NCBI GenBank assembly: GCA_027622195.1
Contig: JAQBZO010000003.1
Location: 62,001 to 126,000 of the forward strand
Length of the DNA stretch: 64,000 nucleotides
Reading direction: 5' to 3'
Source of the DNA: Planctomycetota bacterium
GTDB taxonomy: Bacteria; Planctomycetota; Phycisphaerae; Phycisphaerales; SM1A02
Below, piece after piece: positions 28,983 to 38,041 of the stretch (position 1 is its first letter; each line of letters opens with the position of its first letter). Under the pieces are notes generated by a model. The model saw only the letters and a program-made list of their open reading frames with translations. It made no database searches and was not told the origin of the DNA. The position numbers and the translations under genes are program-made.

Positions 28983-29836
28983 GGATTGTCCTCGAACACT
29001 GTACTCGTTGGCTCAATGGACCCTGCGGGGCGAATCGCCGAGAGGTCCTCAGGCGTCGCCTCTCCCCGCAAGAAGCGTTGGACGATCGGGTCGCGTGACT
29101 CCCAGAACGATTCGGGGGGGCCTTGAAGTTGAACCACTCCTTCGTTGAGCATCACTATCCAGTCGGCCACCTTGAAAGCACTCTGCAAATCGTGGGTCAC
29201 CACGATGGATGTGATGCCGAGTTCTCGTTTCAACTTGAGGATGACTTCGTTGATCACGTCCGCGCGGATTGGATCCAATCCAGTCGTGGGTTCGTCGTAC
29301 AGCAGGAGCGATGGTTCGAGCGCAATCGCGCGGGCGAGGGCGACACGCTTCCGTTGTCCTCCCGACAACTCGGACGGCCACTGATTGATCGTGTGCGCGA
29401 GTCCAACCTGATGCAGTACATGGCGGACACGTTCTGTCACAGCTCGAGGATCCGTCCAGCCATGTTCGCGAAGGGGGAAGGCAACATTGCCGCCGACCAA
29501 GAGCGAATCGAAGAGTGCTCCTTGTTGAAACAAGAATCCGATTTCGCGGCGCGCATTCCCAAGTTCTGGTTCGCGTAGTCGATCGATACGTCGGTTCTTG
29601 ACCCACACTTCCCCAGAATCGGGATGGAGCAATCCGACGAGATGTTTGAGGAGCACGCTCTTTCCGCATCCCGATGGACCGAGCACGACCGTTGTCATTC
29701 CCTTCCGAAAATCGATCGAACAACCACGCAGCACTTCGTTGCGACCAAAACTCTTGCACAAACCAACGACTCGCGTGGCGCACGGACCAGCCGCTTCGTC
29801 CTCCTCAGTCGTGCGGTGTTTCTGCTCGCGCTCCAT
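28979..29836 (-). CDS. MlaF-type ABC transporter ATPase
   Basis: 285 residues. Walker A GPSGCGKS, signature LSGGQRKRVALARA, Walker B LLLYDEPTTGLDPI and the VTHDLQSAFKVADWI segment are typical of the Mla/MCE ATPases. It drives the lipid shuttle with MlaD. The permease MlaE is not adjacent: the next upstream gene is a divergent rhomboid 77 bases away. Confidence 0.92.
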   Translation of the reverse strand: MEREQKHRTTEEDEAAGPCATRVVGLCKSFGRNEVLRGCSIDFRKGMTTVVLGPSGCGKSVLLKHLVGLLHPDSGEVWVKNRRIDRLREPELGNARREIGFLFQQGALFDSLLVGGNVAFPLREHGWTDPRAVTERVRHVLHQVGLAHTINQWPSELSGGQRKRVALARAIALEPSLLLYDEPTTGLDPIRADVINEVILKLKRELGITSIVVTHDLQSAFKVADWIVMLNEGVVQLQGPPESFWESRDPIVQRFLRGEATPEDLSAIRPAGSIEPTSTVFEDNP

Positions 29837-29912
29837 ATAGGGTGAAACTTATCAGGTTCCGGGATTCTCCTTCCCGAACGTTTCACTCTGGAACGGATAC
29901 GCTTCCCCCCGC

Positions 29913-31067
29913 ATGCCCTCTGAAACGAGACAGTGGATGAATGACGCGCCTGAACGAATGGTTCGCACTCCTCGGTGGAGCGTGACCGTCTGGCTCATTC
30001 TCATCTGTACTGCGGTGTTTGTCATCGATGGATTCATCACGCCGCTCCTCCCAGCGCAGTGGATCTACATGTCGGTTCAGCAGAAGTCCGAGTTACCGAC
30101 TTCAGGTGGCAGTTTGCGCGCCACAAAGATCGAACCCGTCCCTCTGCGCGCGGCCAATGGGCAACTGGTTCGGCCTTCCAATGGGAGCGGCGAGGGGACT
30201 CAACGTGTGGTGCTGTCTGAGGGTGGAAATCAGATTGTTGTCGCAGAGCGCGAGTACATCGGCATCTCGTTTCTGCAGCGTTGGCTTTACTTCTCGACTT
30301 CGACGGCACTCGTGACATGGTCGAATGAGTGGGGACTTCGCGGATTTGAGTTCTGGCGATTCATCGGGTTTCAGTTTTGCCACGCCAATCTCGGTCACTT
30401 GCTCTTCAACATGATCTCACTCTGGTTCTTCGGACCCATTGTCGAGCATGCTCTCGGACGCAAACGATTCCTCGCGTTTTATCTCACGTGCGGCATTGCA
30501 GGTGCATTGATGTACCTCTTGCTGAATGCTGCAGGTACCGCTGCGACATCGGCCTTTGGACCGGGCGTCCATCTTCCAGGATTCTTGCTCAACAATCCGA
30601 ATCTGCCGCTTGTGGGAGCGAGCGCGGGCATCTTTGGCGTCCTCATTGCCGCGGCTCGGTATGTGCCTAATGCCACCGTTCTTCTCTTCTTCATCATTCC
30701 GATCCGACTCTCCACGCTTGCGTACGGTCTTGTCGGCGTTGCGGCAGCCACGGTGATCTTCGCGGGACTTGGAAAAAACATTCCGATCTTCAGTCTGCCG
30801 ACAGACAACGCAGGCGGTGAAGCCGCCCATCTCGGAGGCGCGATCGCTGGATGGTTCTTCGCGCGACAACCACACCATCTCAGTGACTTCTTCGACTTCC
30901 TCGGACGATTCGATCCCACCAGCATGTTTCACAAAGCGCGGCGCATGAAAAAAGGCGTCGTGTCGAATGTTGAAATCGATCGCATCCTCGACAAAATTCG
31001 CGCACGAGGACTCGGTTCACTCACTCCGCAGGAGCGTCAGACGTTGCGCAACGCATCCGAGCGATGA
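29913..31067 (+). CDS. Rhomboid-family intramembrane serine protease
   Basis: 384 residues. An N-terminal membrane helix and a long extracytoplasmic loop (about 45-125) are followed by the rhomboid core. GHLLFNMISLWFFG holds the family His/Asn helix, GASAGIFG the catalytic Ser, and AAHLGGAIAGWFF the catalytic His. The tail carries a Met/Arg-rich segment and a helical C-terminal domain ending LTPQERQTLRNASER, also seen in other rhomboids. It cleaves unknown membrane proteins. It is coupled to tgt by ATGA. Confidence 0.93.
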   Translation: MPSETRQWMNDAPERMVRTPRWSVTVWLILICTAVFVIDGFITPLLPAQWIYMSVQQKSELPTSGGSLRATKIEPVPLRAANGQLVRPSNGSGEGTQRVVLSEGGNQIVVAEREYIGISFLQRWLYFSTSTALVTWSNEWGLRGFEFWRFIGFQFCHANLGHLLFNMISLWFFGPIVEHALGRKRFLAFYLTCGIAGALMYLLLNAAGTAATSAFGPGVHLPGFLLNNPNLPLVGASAGIFGVLIAAARYVPNATVLLFFIIPIRLSTLAYGLVGVAAATVIFAGLGKNIPIFSLPTDNAGGEAAHLGGAIAGWFFARQPHHLSDFFDFLGRFDPTSMFHKARRMKKGVVSNVEIDRILDKIRARGLGSLTPQERQTLRNASER

Positions 31068-32230
31068 GTCTTCGATTCGAGATCAAAGCGCGCATGGGAC
31101 TCGCACGGCTCGGCGTTGTTCACACACCGCACGGATCGTTCGACACGCCCGCCTTCATGCCCGTGGCCACAGCGGGTGCAATGAAGGGATTGACTCCGCA
31201 GCAAGTTCGCGAAACGGGTAGTCAAATCATTTTGAATAATGCGTATCACCTCTTCCTTCGCCCAGGACACAAGCGAGTCGAAGCCTTCGGAGGATCCCAT
31301 CGGTTCATGCGCTGGGACGGACCGATCCTCACGGATAGCGGTGGATTTCAAGCATTCTCGATGGCACAGATTCGAGACATCAACGAAGATGGTGTGACCT
31401 TTCGATCCTTCATCGATGGTTCGCGGGTGCATCTCGGGCCCGAGTCAAGTATGGAGGTACAAAACGCCCTCGGCGCCGACATCATCATGGCATTCGATGA
31501 CTGCCCGCCAGCGCAAGGAACTCTGGATGACGCTTCGTACAAGTCGCGGGTGATCGAGGCGAATGACCGCACCGCACGCTGGCTCGAGCGTTGCATTGCA
31601 GCGCACAAGAAGCCATCCGACCAATCCCTTTTTGGAATTGTGCAGGGAGGCACTGACCCAGATCTTCGCCGTCGAAGTGTCGAGTCCATCTGCCACTTTG
31701 GCTTGCCGGGCTTTGCGATTGGTGGGGTCGCCGTTGGAGAGACCACGGCTTCAATCCGCGAGACGGTCACCCTGACAGCTCCGCTCCTTCCCGCCGACAA
31801 GCCGCGCTATCTCATGGGCGTGGGGTACGAGCGCGACATCTGGTCGGCCGTTCTCGCTGGAGTCGACATGTTCGACTGTGTTCTGCCGACACGAAATGGG
31901 CGCAATGCATCGGTCTTTTCCCGCACCGGGCCCCTTCGGCTGCGCAATGCGAAGTATGCAGAAGACCACTCCGTCATTGATTCTGACTGCGATTGTGAAG
32001 CATGTGCAGGAGGCTTCAGCAGGGGATACATCCGTCACTTGTTCCAAGCGGGCGAGATCCTCGGCCCCGTCTTGGCGAGCATCCACAACATCCGCCACTT
32101 CCAAAGGCTGCTGCTAGACATACGGGCTGCAATCAGGGACAATCTCCCCCTTCCATTCGAGCGTCGGTGGCCAGTTGTCACGCAGGAGGCGTGCGAAGGG
32201 ACCGAAGGCGCAGAGATTGATCCCACATGA
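31064..32230 (+). CDS. tgt: tRNA-guanine(34) transglycosylase
   Basis: 388 residues. Exchanges G34 for preQ1 in Asp, Asn, His and Tyr tRNAs. The catalytic Asp sits in LTDSGGFQAFS, the second Asp in FDCVLPTRNGRN, and the zinc site is CDCEAC with a later His. VGGVAVGE-type IGGVAVGE is also present. The gene overlaps rhomboid upstream and yajC downstream by ATGA, so tgt-yajC-secDF keep the order known from many bacteria. Confidence 0.96.
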   Translation: MSLRFEIKARMGLARLGVVHTPHGSFDTPAFMPVATAGAMKGLTPQQVRETGSQIILNNAYHLFLRPGHKRVEAFGGSHRFMRWDGPILTDSGGFQAFSMAQIRDINEDGVTFRSFIDGSRVHLGPESSMEVQNALGADIIMAFDDCPPAQGTLDDASYKSRVIEANDRTARWLERCIAAHKKPSDQSLFGIVQGGTDPDLRRRSVESICHFGLPGFAIGGVAVGETTASIRETVTLTAPLLPADKPRYLMGVGYERDIWSAVLAGVDMFDCVLPTRNGRNASVFSRTGPLRLRNAKYAEDHSVIDSDCDCEACAGGFSRGYIRHLFQAGEILGPVLASIHNIRHFQRLLLDIRAAIRDNLPLPFERRWPVVTQEACEGTEGAEIDPT

Positions 32231-32628
32231 AATCCATTCAGCATTGCGTTGCGAATTTCGCACTCCAAACAGCACCGCCAAAACAGATGAGCGCGTCCGC
32301 GGCCACTGGAAGTGCTCCAGAGGTTCCAGGAGCCACCACGCAGGCTGCTCCCCAGTTCGACATTTTTTGGATCTTCATTCCAGTCATCGTCGTGATGATT
32401 GCGTTTTCGATCTTCGGACAACGCAAAGAGCGCAAGAAGCGCGAACAACTGCTCAACAACATTGAGAAACATGACAAGGTAGGAACCATTGGTGGCATCA
32501 TCGGTCTTGTCGTCGAAATCAAGGCCGATACCGTTACGCTCAAGGTCGATGAAGGATCCAACTTCCGCATTACCTTTGCGAAGTCAGCCGTCTCAGAGGT
32601 CATTGAAAAGGGGACTGCTGCGAACTGA
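32227..32628 (+). CDS. yajC: Preprotein translocase accessory protein YajC
   Basis: 133 residues. One membrane helix (about 52-70, IFWIFIPVIVVMIAFSIFG) after an Ala/Pro-rich leader of some 50 residues, which is longer than usual. The cytoplasmic domain reads RKKREQLLNNIEKHDKVGTIGG then VDEGSNFRITFAKSAVSEV, typical YajC. It joins SecD and SecF in the holo-translocon. SecDF starts 21 bases downstream. Confidence 0.93.
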   Translation: MKSIQHCVANFALQTAPPKQMSASAATGSAPEVPGATTQAAPQFDIFWIFIPVIVVMIAFSIFGQRKERKKREQLLNNIEKHDKVGTIGGIIGLVVEIKADTVTLKVDEGSNFRITFAKSAVSEVIEKGTAAN

Positions 32629-32649
32629 TTCGCGCGTGAATGATTTGTC

Positions 32650-35600
32650 ATGAAGAGCCTCATTACTCGGTTTCTCGTTATCGTCGCCGTCACGCTCGTG
32701 TGCGTGTGGGCTCTCTTTCCACTCGACAAAGCCATTCACCTCGGCAAGGATCTGCGCGGTGGCGTGAGCATGCTCTATGCGGTCGAGTTGCCCGAGGGTG
32801 CTGCGAATCAGCAAGTCCTTGCGCAAGTCATCGATAGTCTCAAGCGTCGAGTGAATCCGCAAGGAGTGCTCGACATTTCCTTCCAACCTCAGGGGCGCGA
32901 TCGCATCGAAATCGTGATGCCGCTTCCTGGACCAGAAGTGAAGGCACTGCAAGATGCCTATCGCGCGCAACTCGCATCATCGGCCGCTCGTTATGAAGTG
33001 ACTCCTCGCCTCTTGGATGCAGCACTCAACGCCGGAACAGCAGCAAATCTTGCTCCTGCGCCAGCGGTTGGTGCAGACAGCGACGTCAAAAGTCGGCGTG
33101 CAGCACTCGAACGTTTGCAGCTCAGTGTCGATGCGGAACGCGACGCCAAGTCGGCGTATGTGGACGCACTCGGACGGGGCGCAACACCAGAGGAACTCGC
33201 TCCCATCGAGGAACAAATCGCGCAGTCGCAACTCTCTGCGCAAGGACTTCGTGCAGCCGTGTTGGCATCGAGCGTCTCGGCATCGCGACTCGAGCGAGCC
33301 CTTCAGCTCGATCGAGTTGGACTCCCGAAGAAGGATGCGAAGGGGCGCACTGAGAGAGACGCGGATGGAAAGGCGATCCTCCAGACTCCAGCCAGACAGA
33401 GTGAAGTGGATGCGCTTCGTGTGCAAGTCCCCGACCTCGCGAATGAATTGGATCTCCTCATCACTGCGTACGACGCGTACGCCGCAGTGGTGACTGGGTA
33501 TGACGATCCAGAAGATCTCAAGCGATTGCTTCGCGCTTCGGGCGTGCTTGAGTTCCACATTCCAGTCAATGCTGGTGATCCGCAAGGGGTCAATGTCGAG
33601 TCGCTCACCAAGCAGCTTTTGGATCGTGGTGCCGAGGCGACTGAGAGTCCCGTCGCCCGCTGGTATCCAATCAATGATCTGCGTCAGTGGTACGAGTCAC
33701 CTTCCGATCTCGAGGCACTACTCGCCAATCCAACCACCTACTTTTCTTCGACTCGCAGCATGGTCGCGTCGAGCCGTGAAGGTCGGATCTATATCCTTCT
33801 TTACACCACCGACCAGATGAGCATGACTCACGGCGGTGATCGGCCTTGGAGCATGAAGCAAGCAACGGCGACTCGCGATGAAATCGGAGCGCCAGCGGTT
33901 TCATTCCGACTCGATCAGAATGGTGGCATCGCGATGGCGCGCCTGACCGGTGCCAACGTGGGGCGTCCGATGGCGATCGTCCTCGACAATGAGGTCTACA
34001 CAGCGCCGACTCTGCAGTCACAGATTCCAGGAAGCGGACAAATCACTGGACGCTTCACGAATGAAGACATCTCGTATCTGATTCGTGTGCTTGAAGGCGG
34101 CGAGCTCGAAGCGAAACTCTCAGAAGAGCCAGTTTCGGTCAGCATCCTTGGACCGACCGTTGGTGCTGACAATCTCAGCCGCGGACTGAAGGCAGTGTTC
34201 TATTCGGTGATCGCCACGGCGGTCATCATGCTGCTCTATTACCTTTCGCTGGGCGTGATTGCGGACATTTGCCTTGCCCTGAATGCGGCGTTGATCTTCG
34301 GCGTCATGGCGGCGATTGAGGGAAGTTTCTCCTTGCCAGGACTCGCAGGCGTTGCACTCTCGATCGGTATTGCCGTCGACTCGAATGTGCTCATCTTCGA
34401 GCGCATTCGCGAAGAAATCGTCAACAACGGCGAGAACCTTCGGAACGCCATCAAGATCGGATACACCCGCGCTTTCAGTGCAATTCTTGACGGCAATATC
34501 ACCAATCTCATTGTCTGTATTGTGCTTTATAAGACTGCAGCCACCGAAGTCAAGGGATTCGCCCTCACGCTTGCGATCGGTGTGGTCACCACACTCTTCA
34601 CGGCGCTCTACGTCTCACGTTGGATGTTCGATCTGCTCACCGAGAAGTTTGGAGTGCGCAGCCTGCCGATGATGACCACCCAATTCCCTGCGATCGGACG
34701 CATGCTTGTCCCTTCGATTGACTGGTTCCGCATTCGTTGGCCGATTTGGATCGGATGCATCGGACTCTCATTGTCGTCGGTGGTGCTCGTGGCCTCGGTC
34801 GGAAGCGACATGCTTGAAACCGAGTTCCGTGGTGGACTCAGCATGAGGCTCACTACGCGCGATGCGGTCGCGGGTGAGGCTGCAGGTTCGAACGGTAGGT
34901 TGTTGATCGCTCGCGAAGAAGTCGAGCGCCGCGTTCGCGAACTTGGATCTTCCGTGAGCGACGTGCGAGGAGTCCGCGAGCTCGCGTCGGCATCCATCCT
35001 TACCGTGGGCGAGACCGACTCAGAGTTCCGTTCTTCGTCATTCCAAATCAAGGTCGGCAATCCTGCAGACCTCGAGGATGGCGAGACCGTCGCAACCCAA
35101 GTGTCCGATGCCGTCGCTGCCCAATTCGACGATGTCATCGATATCACGATGCCATCTGAATTCAATGGACGGGATGTTCAAGATGGTGGCGCATTCACTC
35201 GGCCCATTACATCGGCTCTGCTTGGCGATGCAACGGGGGACGCCGCGCACACGATGAATGTCACGGACTTCCAGGGCGGCGTCGCCATTCTGGTCGATGG
35301 GATCACTCCCGCACTCTCAGATGCCGGGATCACAGCGCGCATTGCTCGCATGCGTTCGCAGCCCGATTACTCAGCCCTCGCTGGTCGCGAGTTCGAAGTC
35401 ATCGGATTGACACAGGTGGCAGGTGGAACGCCAGAAGCGCCGCTCTATTCGTCCGTGGCTGTCCTCGTCGTCGACCCCAAAGTGTTGCTCGAGAAAGTTG
35501 ATGCGGCGACATGGGATCGAGCGGTCGCTCAACCTGAGTGGGACCTTGTTCGCGCCTCACTCGGACAAAAGGTGTCGCTCGATCAAGTGAGCAGTTTCTC

Positions 35601-36204
35601 GCCTGAGGTGGCTCGCAACCTTCTCGCAAGCGCAGTGGTCGCTGTGACACTGAGCGTGATCGGGATGTTGCTCTACATCTGGCTTCGATTCTCGAGTTTT
35701 CGATACTCGATCGCCACGCTCACTGCACTGGGATTCAATTTGACGATCTGTCTCGGCATGCTTGCGCTCAGCGTCAAAATGGCTGGAAGCCCGCTCGCAC
35801 AGTCAATGTTGATCGAGTCGTTCCGCATCGACCTCAACGTCATTGCTGGACTCTTGACCATTATTGGATATTCGCTCAACGACACCATCGTCATTCTCGA
35901 TCGTGTCCGCGAAAACCGAGGACGCCTGCTCTACGCCGACGCATCGTGCATCAACACGGCGATCAATCAAACCTTCTCTCGCACACTGCTCACGGGTGGA
36001 TCGACACTCGCGACGGCATGCATCCTCTATTGGTTGGGCGGAACAGGTATCCGTCCATTCGCATTCACATTCGTCTTCGGGCTGCTCGCAGGCACCGCAT
36101 CGAGCATCATTATCGCTGCGCCCATGTGCCGTGGTAAAGCATCCCCAATTGAACCAGAAGTCATTTCCGAAATCCCACATTCAGCCATTCGTCAAGGAAT
36201 CTAA
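32650..36204 (+). CDS. secDF: SecDF fusion protein
   Basis: 1184 residues joining SecD (about 1-690) and SecF (about 690-1184), each with six membrane helices. SecD opens with a first helix and LGKDLRGGVSM, and its P1-type periplasmic domain ends with NEDISYLIRVLEGGEL. The SecF part starts after GRMLVPSIDWFRIRW with FRGGLSMRL. IAVDSNVLIFERIREE and SLNDTIVILDRVRENR are the two conserved helix-5 type regions. Between about 100 and 290 there is an extra Ala/Gln/Glu-rich helical insert in the periplasmic domain. It uses the proton gradient to pull exported proteins. Confidence 0.95.
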   Translation: MKSLITRFLVIVAVTLVCVWALFPLDKAIHLGKDLRGGVSMLYAVELPEGAANQQVLAQVIDSLKRRVNPQGVLDISFQPQGRDRIEIVMPLPGPEVKALQDAYRAQLASSAARYEVTPRLLDAALNAGTAANLAPAPAVGADSDVKSRRAALERLQLSVDAERDAKSAYVDALGRGATPEELAPIEEQIAQSQLSAQGLRAAVLASSVSASRLERALQLDRVGLPKKDAKGRTERDADGKAILQTPARQSEVDALRVQVPDLANELDLLITAYDAYAAVVTGYDDPEDLKRLLRASGVLEFHIPVNAGDPQGVNVESLTKQLLDRGAEATESPVARWYPINDLRQWYESPSDLEALLANPTTYFSSTRSMVASSREGRIYILLYTTDQMSMTHGGDRPWSMKQATATRDEIGAPAVSFRLDQNGGIAMARLTGANVGRPMAIVLDNEVYTAPTLQSQIPGSGQITGRFTNEDISYLIRVLEGGELEAKLSEEPVSVSILGPTVGADNLSRGLKAVFYSVIATAVIMLLYYLSLGVIADICLALNAALIFGVMAAIEGSFSLPGLAGVALSIGIAVDSNVLIFERIREEIVNNGENLRNAIKIGYTRAFSAILDGNITNLIVCIVLYKTAATEVKGFALTLAIGVVTTLFTALYVSRWMFDLLTEKFGVRSLPMMTTQFPAIGRMLVPSIDWFRIRWPIWIGCIGLSLSSVVLVASVGSDMLETEFRGGLSMRLTTRDAVAGEAAGSNGRLLIAREEVERRVRELGSSVSDVRGVRELASASILTVGETDSEFRSSSFQIKVGNPADLEDGETVATQVSDAVAAQFDDVIDITMPSEFNGRDVQDGGAFTRPITSALLGDATGDAAHTMNVTDFQGGVAILVDGITPALSDAGITARIARMRSQPDYSALAGREFEVIGLTQVAGGTPEAPLYSSVAVLVVDPKVLLEKVDAATWDRAVAQPEWDLVRASLGQKVSLDQVSSFSPEVARNLLASAVVAVTLSVIGMLLYIWLRFSSFRYSIATLTALGFNLTICLGMLALSVKMAGSPLAQSMLIESFRIDLNVIAGLLTIIGYSLNDTIVILDRVRENRGRLLYADASCINTAINQTFSRTLLTGGSTLATACILYWLGGTGIRPFAFTFVFGLLAGTASSIIIAAPMCRGKASPIEPEVISEIPHSAIRQGI

Positions 36205-36207
36205 GCC

Positions 36208-36990
36208 ATGAGCAAACTCACACAAGGCGCTTTCGTTGTCCTCGCACTCCTTTTTGTCGCATTCGGTGGGTATTACATCCTCATCGCTCCGACTCCCGAA
36301 ACTGTTCCGGTCGACGGAATCTGGATCGAAGAAGTGATCGAGAATGGAGCGGGCTCCGATGGCAGCGGAGGAGTGGAAGCGCTTGATATCACGATCACCG
36401 GAGGCGGTGGCACAGGTGTTTCTGCTCCACTTCCCAACGGCGAGGTCTTCAACAGTACTCCGGAAGCGATTGGCTCTGTGCCTCCTGTTGCTCCGGTCAA
36501 TCCATCGCTCAACCTCGGGGCGACCAACGTCAATCCTGACTCCGCTGTTCCCGTTGCGCCCATCGCTCCGATCGCGCCAATCACCCCAGTATTGACGGAC
36601 TACGTTGTGAAGGATGGCGACACCTTTTCGTCGATCGCCAAGATGTGGTTTGGTTCCGAGGCAAAACTGAATGCCATCGTTGCCGCGAATCCAAGTGTTG
36701 ATCCAAAACGACTCAAGATTGGCTCCACCATCAAGTTGCCTCCGAAGGATGGTTCGGGTGCTGTCGTGCAAGGCGGCGGCGCGGCGATTGCGAATTCGGG
36801 CACTTCATCCACAGATTCAACGACAACCTACACCGTTGTGAAGGGTGACACGCTGTCGTCCATTAGCGAAAGCGTTTACGGCGACTCAAAGCGTTGGAGT
36901 CGGATCTATGACGCCAACAAGGCGACCATCGGAAGCGATCCTTCCAAGCTCAAACTTGGAATGAAGTTGCAGATCCCATCCAAGAACTGA
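36208..36990 (+). CDS. Membrane-anchored protein with two LysM domains
   Basis: 260 residues. An N-terminal helix (about 7-28) is followed by a Gly/Val/Pro-rich linker with repeated PVAPIAPI, then LysM 1 (about 131-177, YVVKDGDTFSSIAKMWFG) and LysM 2 (about 208-258, TYTVVKGDTLSSISESVYG). LysM binds peptidoglycan, so the protein is likely an envelope tether or scaffold. It starts 3 bases after secDF and is probably co-transcribed. Confidence 0.9.
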   Translation: MSKLTQGAFVVLALLFVAFGGYYILIAPTPETVPVDGIWIEEVIENGAGSDGSGGVEALDITITGGGGTGVSAPLPNGEVFNSTPEAIGSVPPVAPVNPSLNLGATNVNPDSAVPVAPIAPIAPITPVLTDYVVKDGDTFSSIAKMWFGSEAKLNAIVAANPSVDPKRLKIGSTIKLPPKDGSGAVVQGGGAAIANSGTSSTDSTTTYTVVKGDTLSSISESVYGDSKRWSRIYDANKATIGSDPSKLKLGMKLQIPSKN

Positions 36991-37015
36991 TTCTCGAACG
37001 AAGAAGGAGTCGACC

Positions 37016-38041
37016 GTGTTCAAGGCAGTGTTGATCGAGGGAGACGGTATCGGTCCAGAGGTCTGCCGTGCCGCCGTGCGCGTTCTTGAATCAGCGGGAG
37101 CCAAGATCGAGTGGGAAAAGCACCTCGCCGGTCTTTCTGCCATCGACGCTGGGAGTGCAAAGACGCTTCCCGATGAGACGGTGCAGGCCATTCGCTCATG
37201 CGGCATCGCCTTGAAGGGTCCTTGCACGACTCCCATTGGTGGAGGTTTCTCAAGCGTGAATGTCGCGCTTCGCAAGGCGAATAATTTGTACGCCGCGGTT
37301 CGTCCTGTGCGTTCGCTTGATGGAGTGCCCACACGATTCTCCAATGTCGACATCATCGTCGTCCGCGAGAACACAGAAGGACTCTACGCAGGCATCGAGA
37401 ACGAAATCACGCCAGGGGTGGTCACAAGCCTGAAGGTAGCGACTCGCACTGCATGCCTTCGAATCGCCGAATACGCCTATCGAATGTCTCTCGCGAGGGG
37501 GCGCCACAAGGTCACCGTCTTCCATAAGGCGAACATCATGAAGATGTCCGATGGTCTCTTCATCCGCTGCGCGAAAGAGGTGTGGGAGGCCAAGTATTCG
37601 AACCAACTCGAGTACGAAGAGATCATTATTGATGCGGCGTGCATGCGCCTCGTCCAAGACCCGACGCGTTTTGATGTCGTGCTGATGGAAAACCTCTACG
37701 GAGACGTCATCTCTGACCTCTGCGCTGGGCTTGTGGGTGGACTTGGCGTCACGCCTGGGGCCAACATCGGCGATGAGGCTGCGGTCTTCGAGGCCGTGCA
37801 CGGTTCCGCTCCTGACATCGCGGGCAAGGGAATCGCGAATCCACTCGCCATCATCATGTCTGGAGTGATGATGCTCAATCACGTCGCGACGATTCGCGGC
37901 ATTGAGCAAGCGAAGGTTGTCGCAGACCGCATCCGAAACGCCTACAACGCTGCGCTGCATGATGGCATGAAGACGCGCGATCTTGGCGGAACACTCTCGA
38001 CCGAAGCCTTCTCCGACGCGCTCATCGCTCGGTTGAACTGA
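37016..38041 (+). CDS. Isocitrate/isopropylmalate dehydrogenase family, NAD-IDH-like
   Basis: 341 residues. Start GTG 37016 follows AAGGAG (about 37004-37009). The family motifs are IEGDGIGPEV, ALKGPCTTPIGGG, VRENTEGLYAGIE, KANIMKMSDGLF and HGSAPDIAGKGIANP. ENTEGLYAGIE and the 340-residue length point to NAD-dependent isocitrate dehydrogenase (IDH3-like) rather than LeuB, but homoisocitrate dehydrogenase cannot be excluded. It oxidises isocitrate to 2-oxoglutarate. The last 20 bases overlap the convergent hydrolase gene. Confidence 0.88.
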   Translation: MFKAVLIEGDGIGPEVCRAAVRVLESAGAKIEWEKHLAGLSAIDAGSAKTLPDETVQAIRSCGIALKGPCTTPIGGGFSSVNVALRKANNLYAAVRPVRSLDGVPTRFSNVDIIVVRENTEGLYAGIENEITPGVVTSLKVATRTACLRIAEYAYRMSLARGRHKVTVFHKANIMKMSDGLFIRCAKEVWEAKYSNQLEYEEIIIDAACMRLVQDPTRFDVVLMENLYGDVISDLCAGLVGGLGVTPGANIGDEAAVFEAVHGSAPDIAGKGIANPLAIIMSGVMMLNHVATIRGIEQAKVVADRIRNAYNAALHDGMKTRDLGGTLSTEAFSDALIARLN

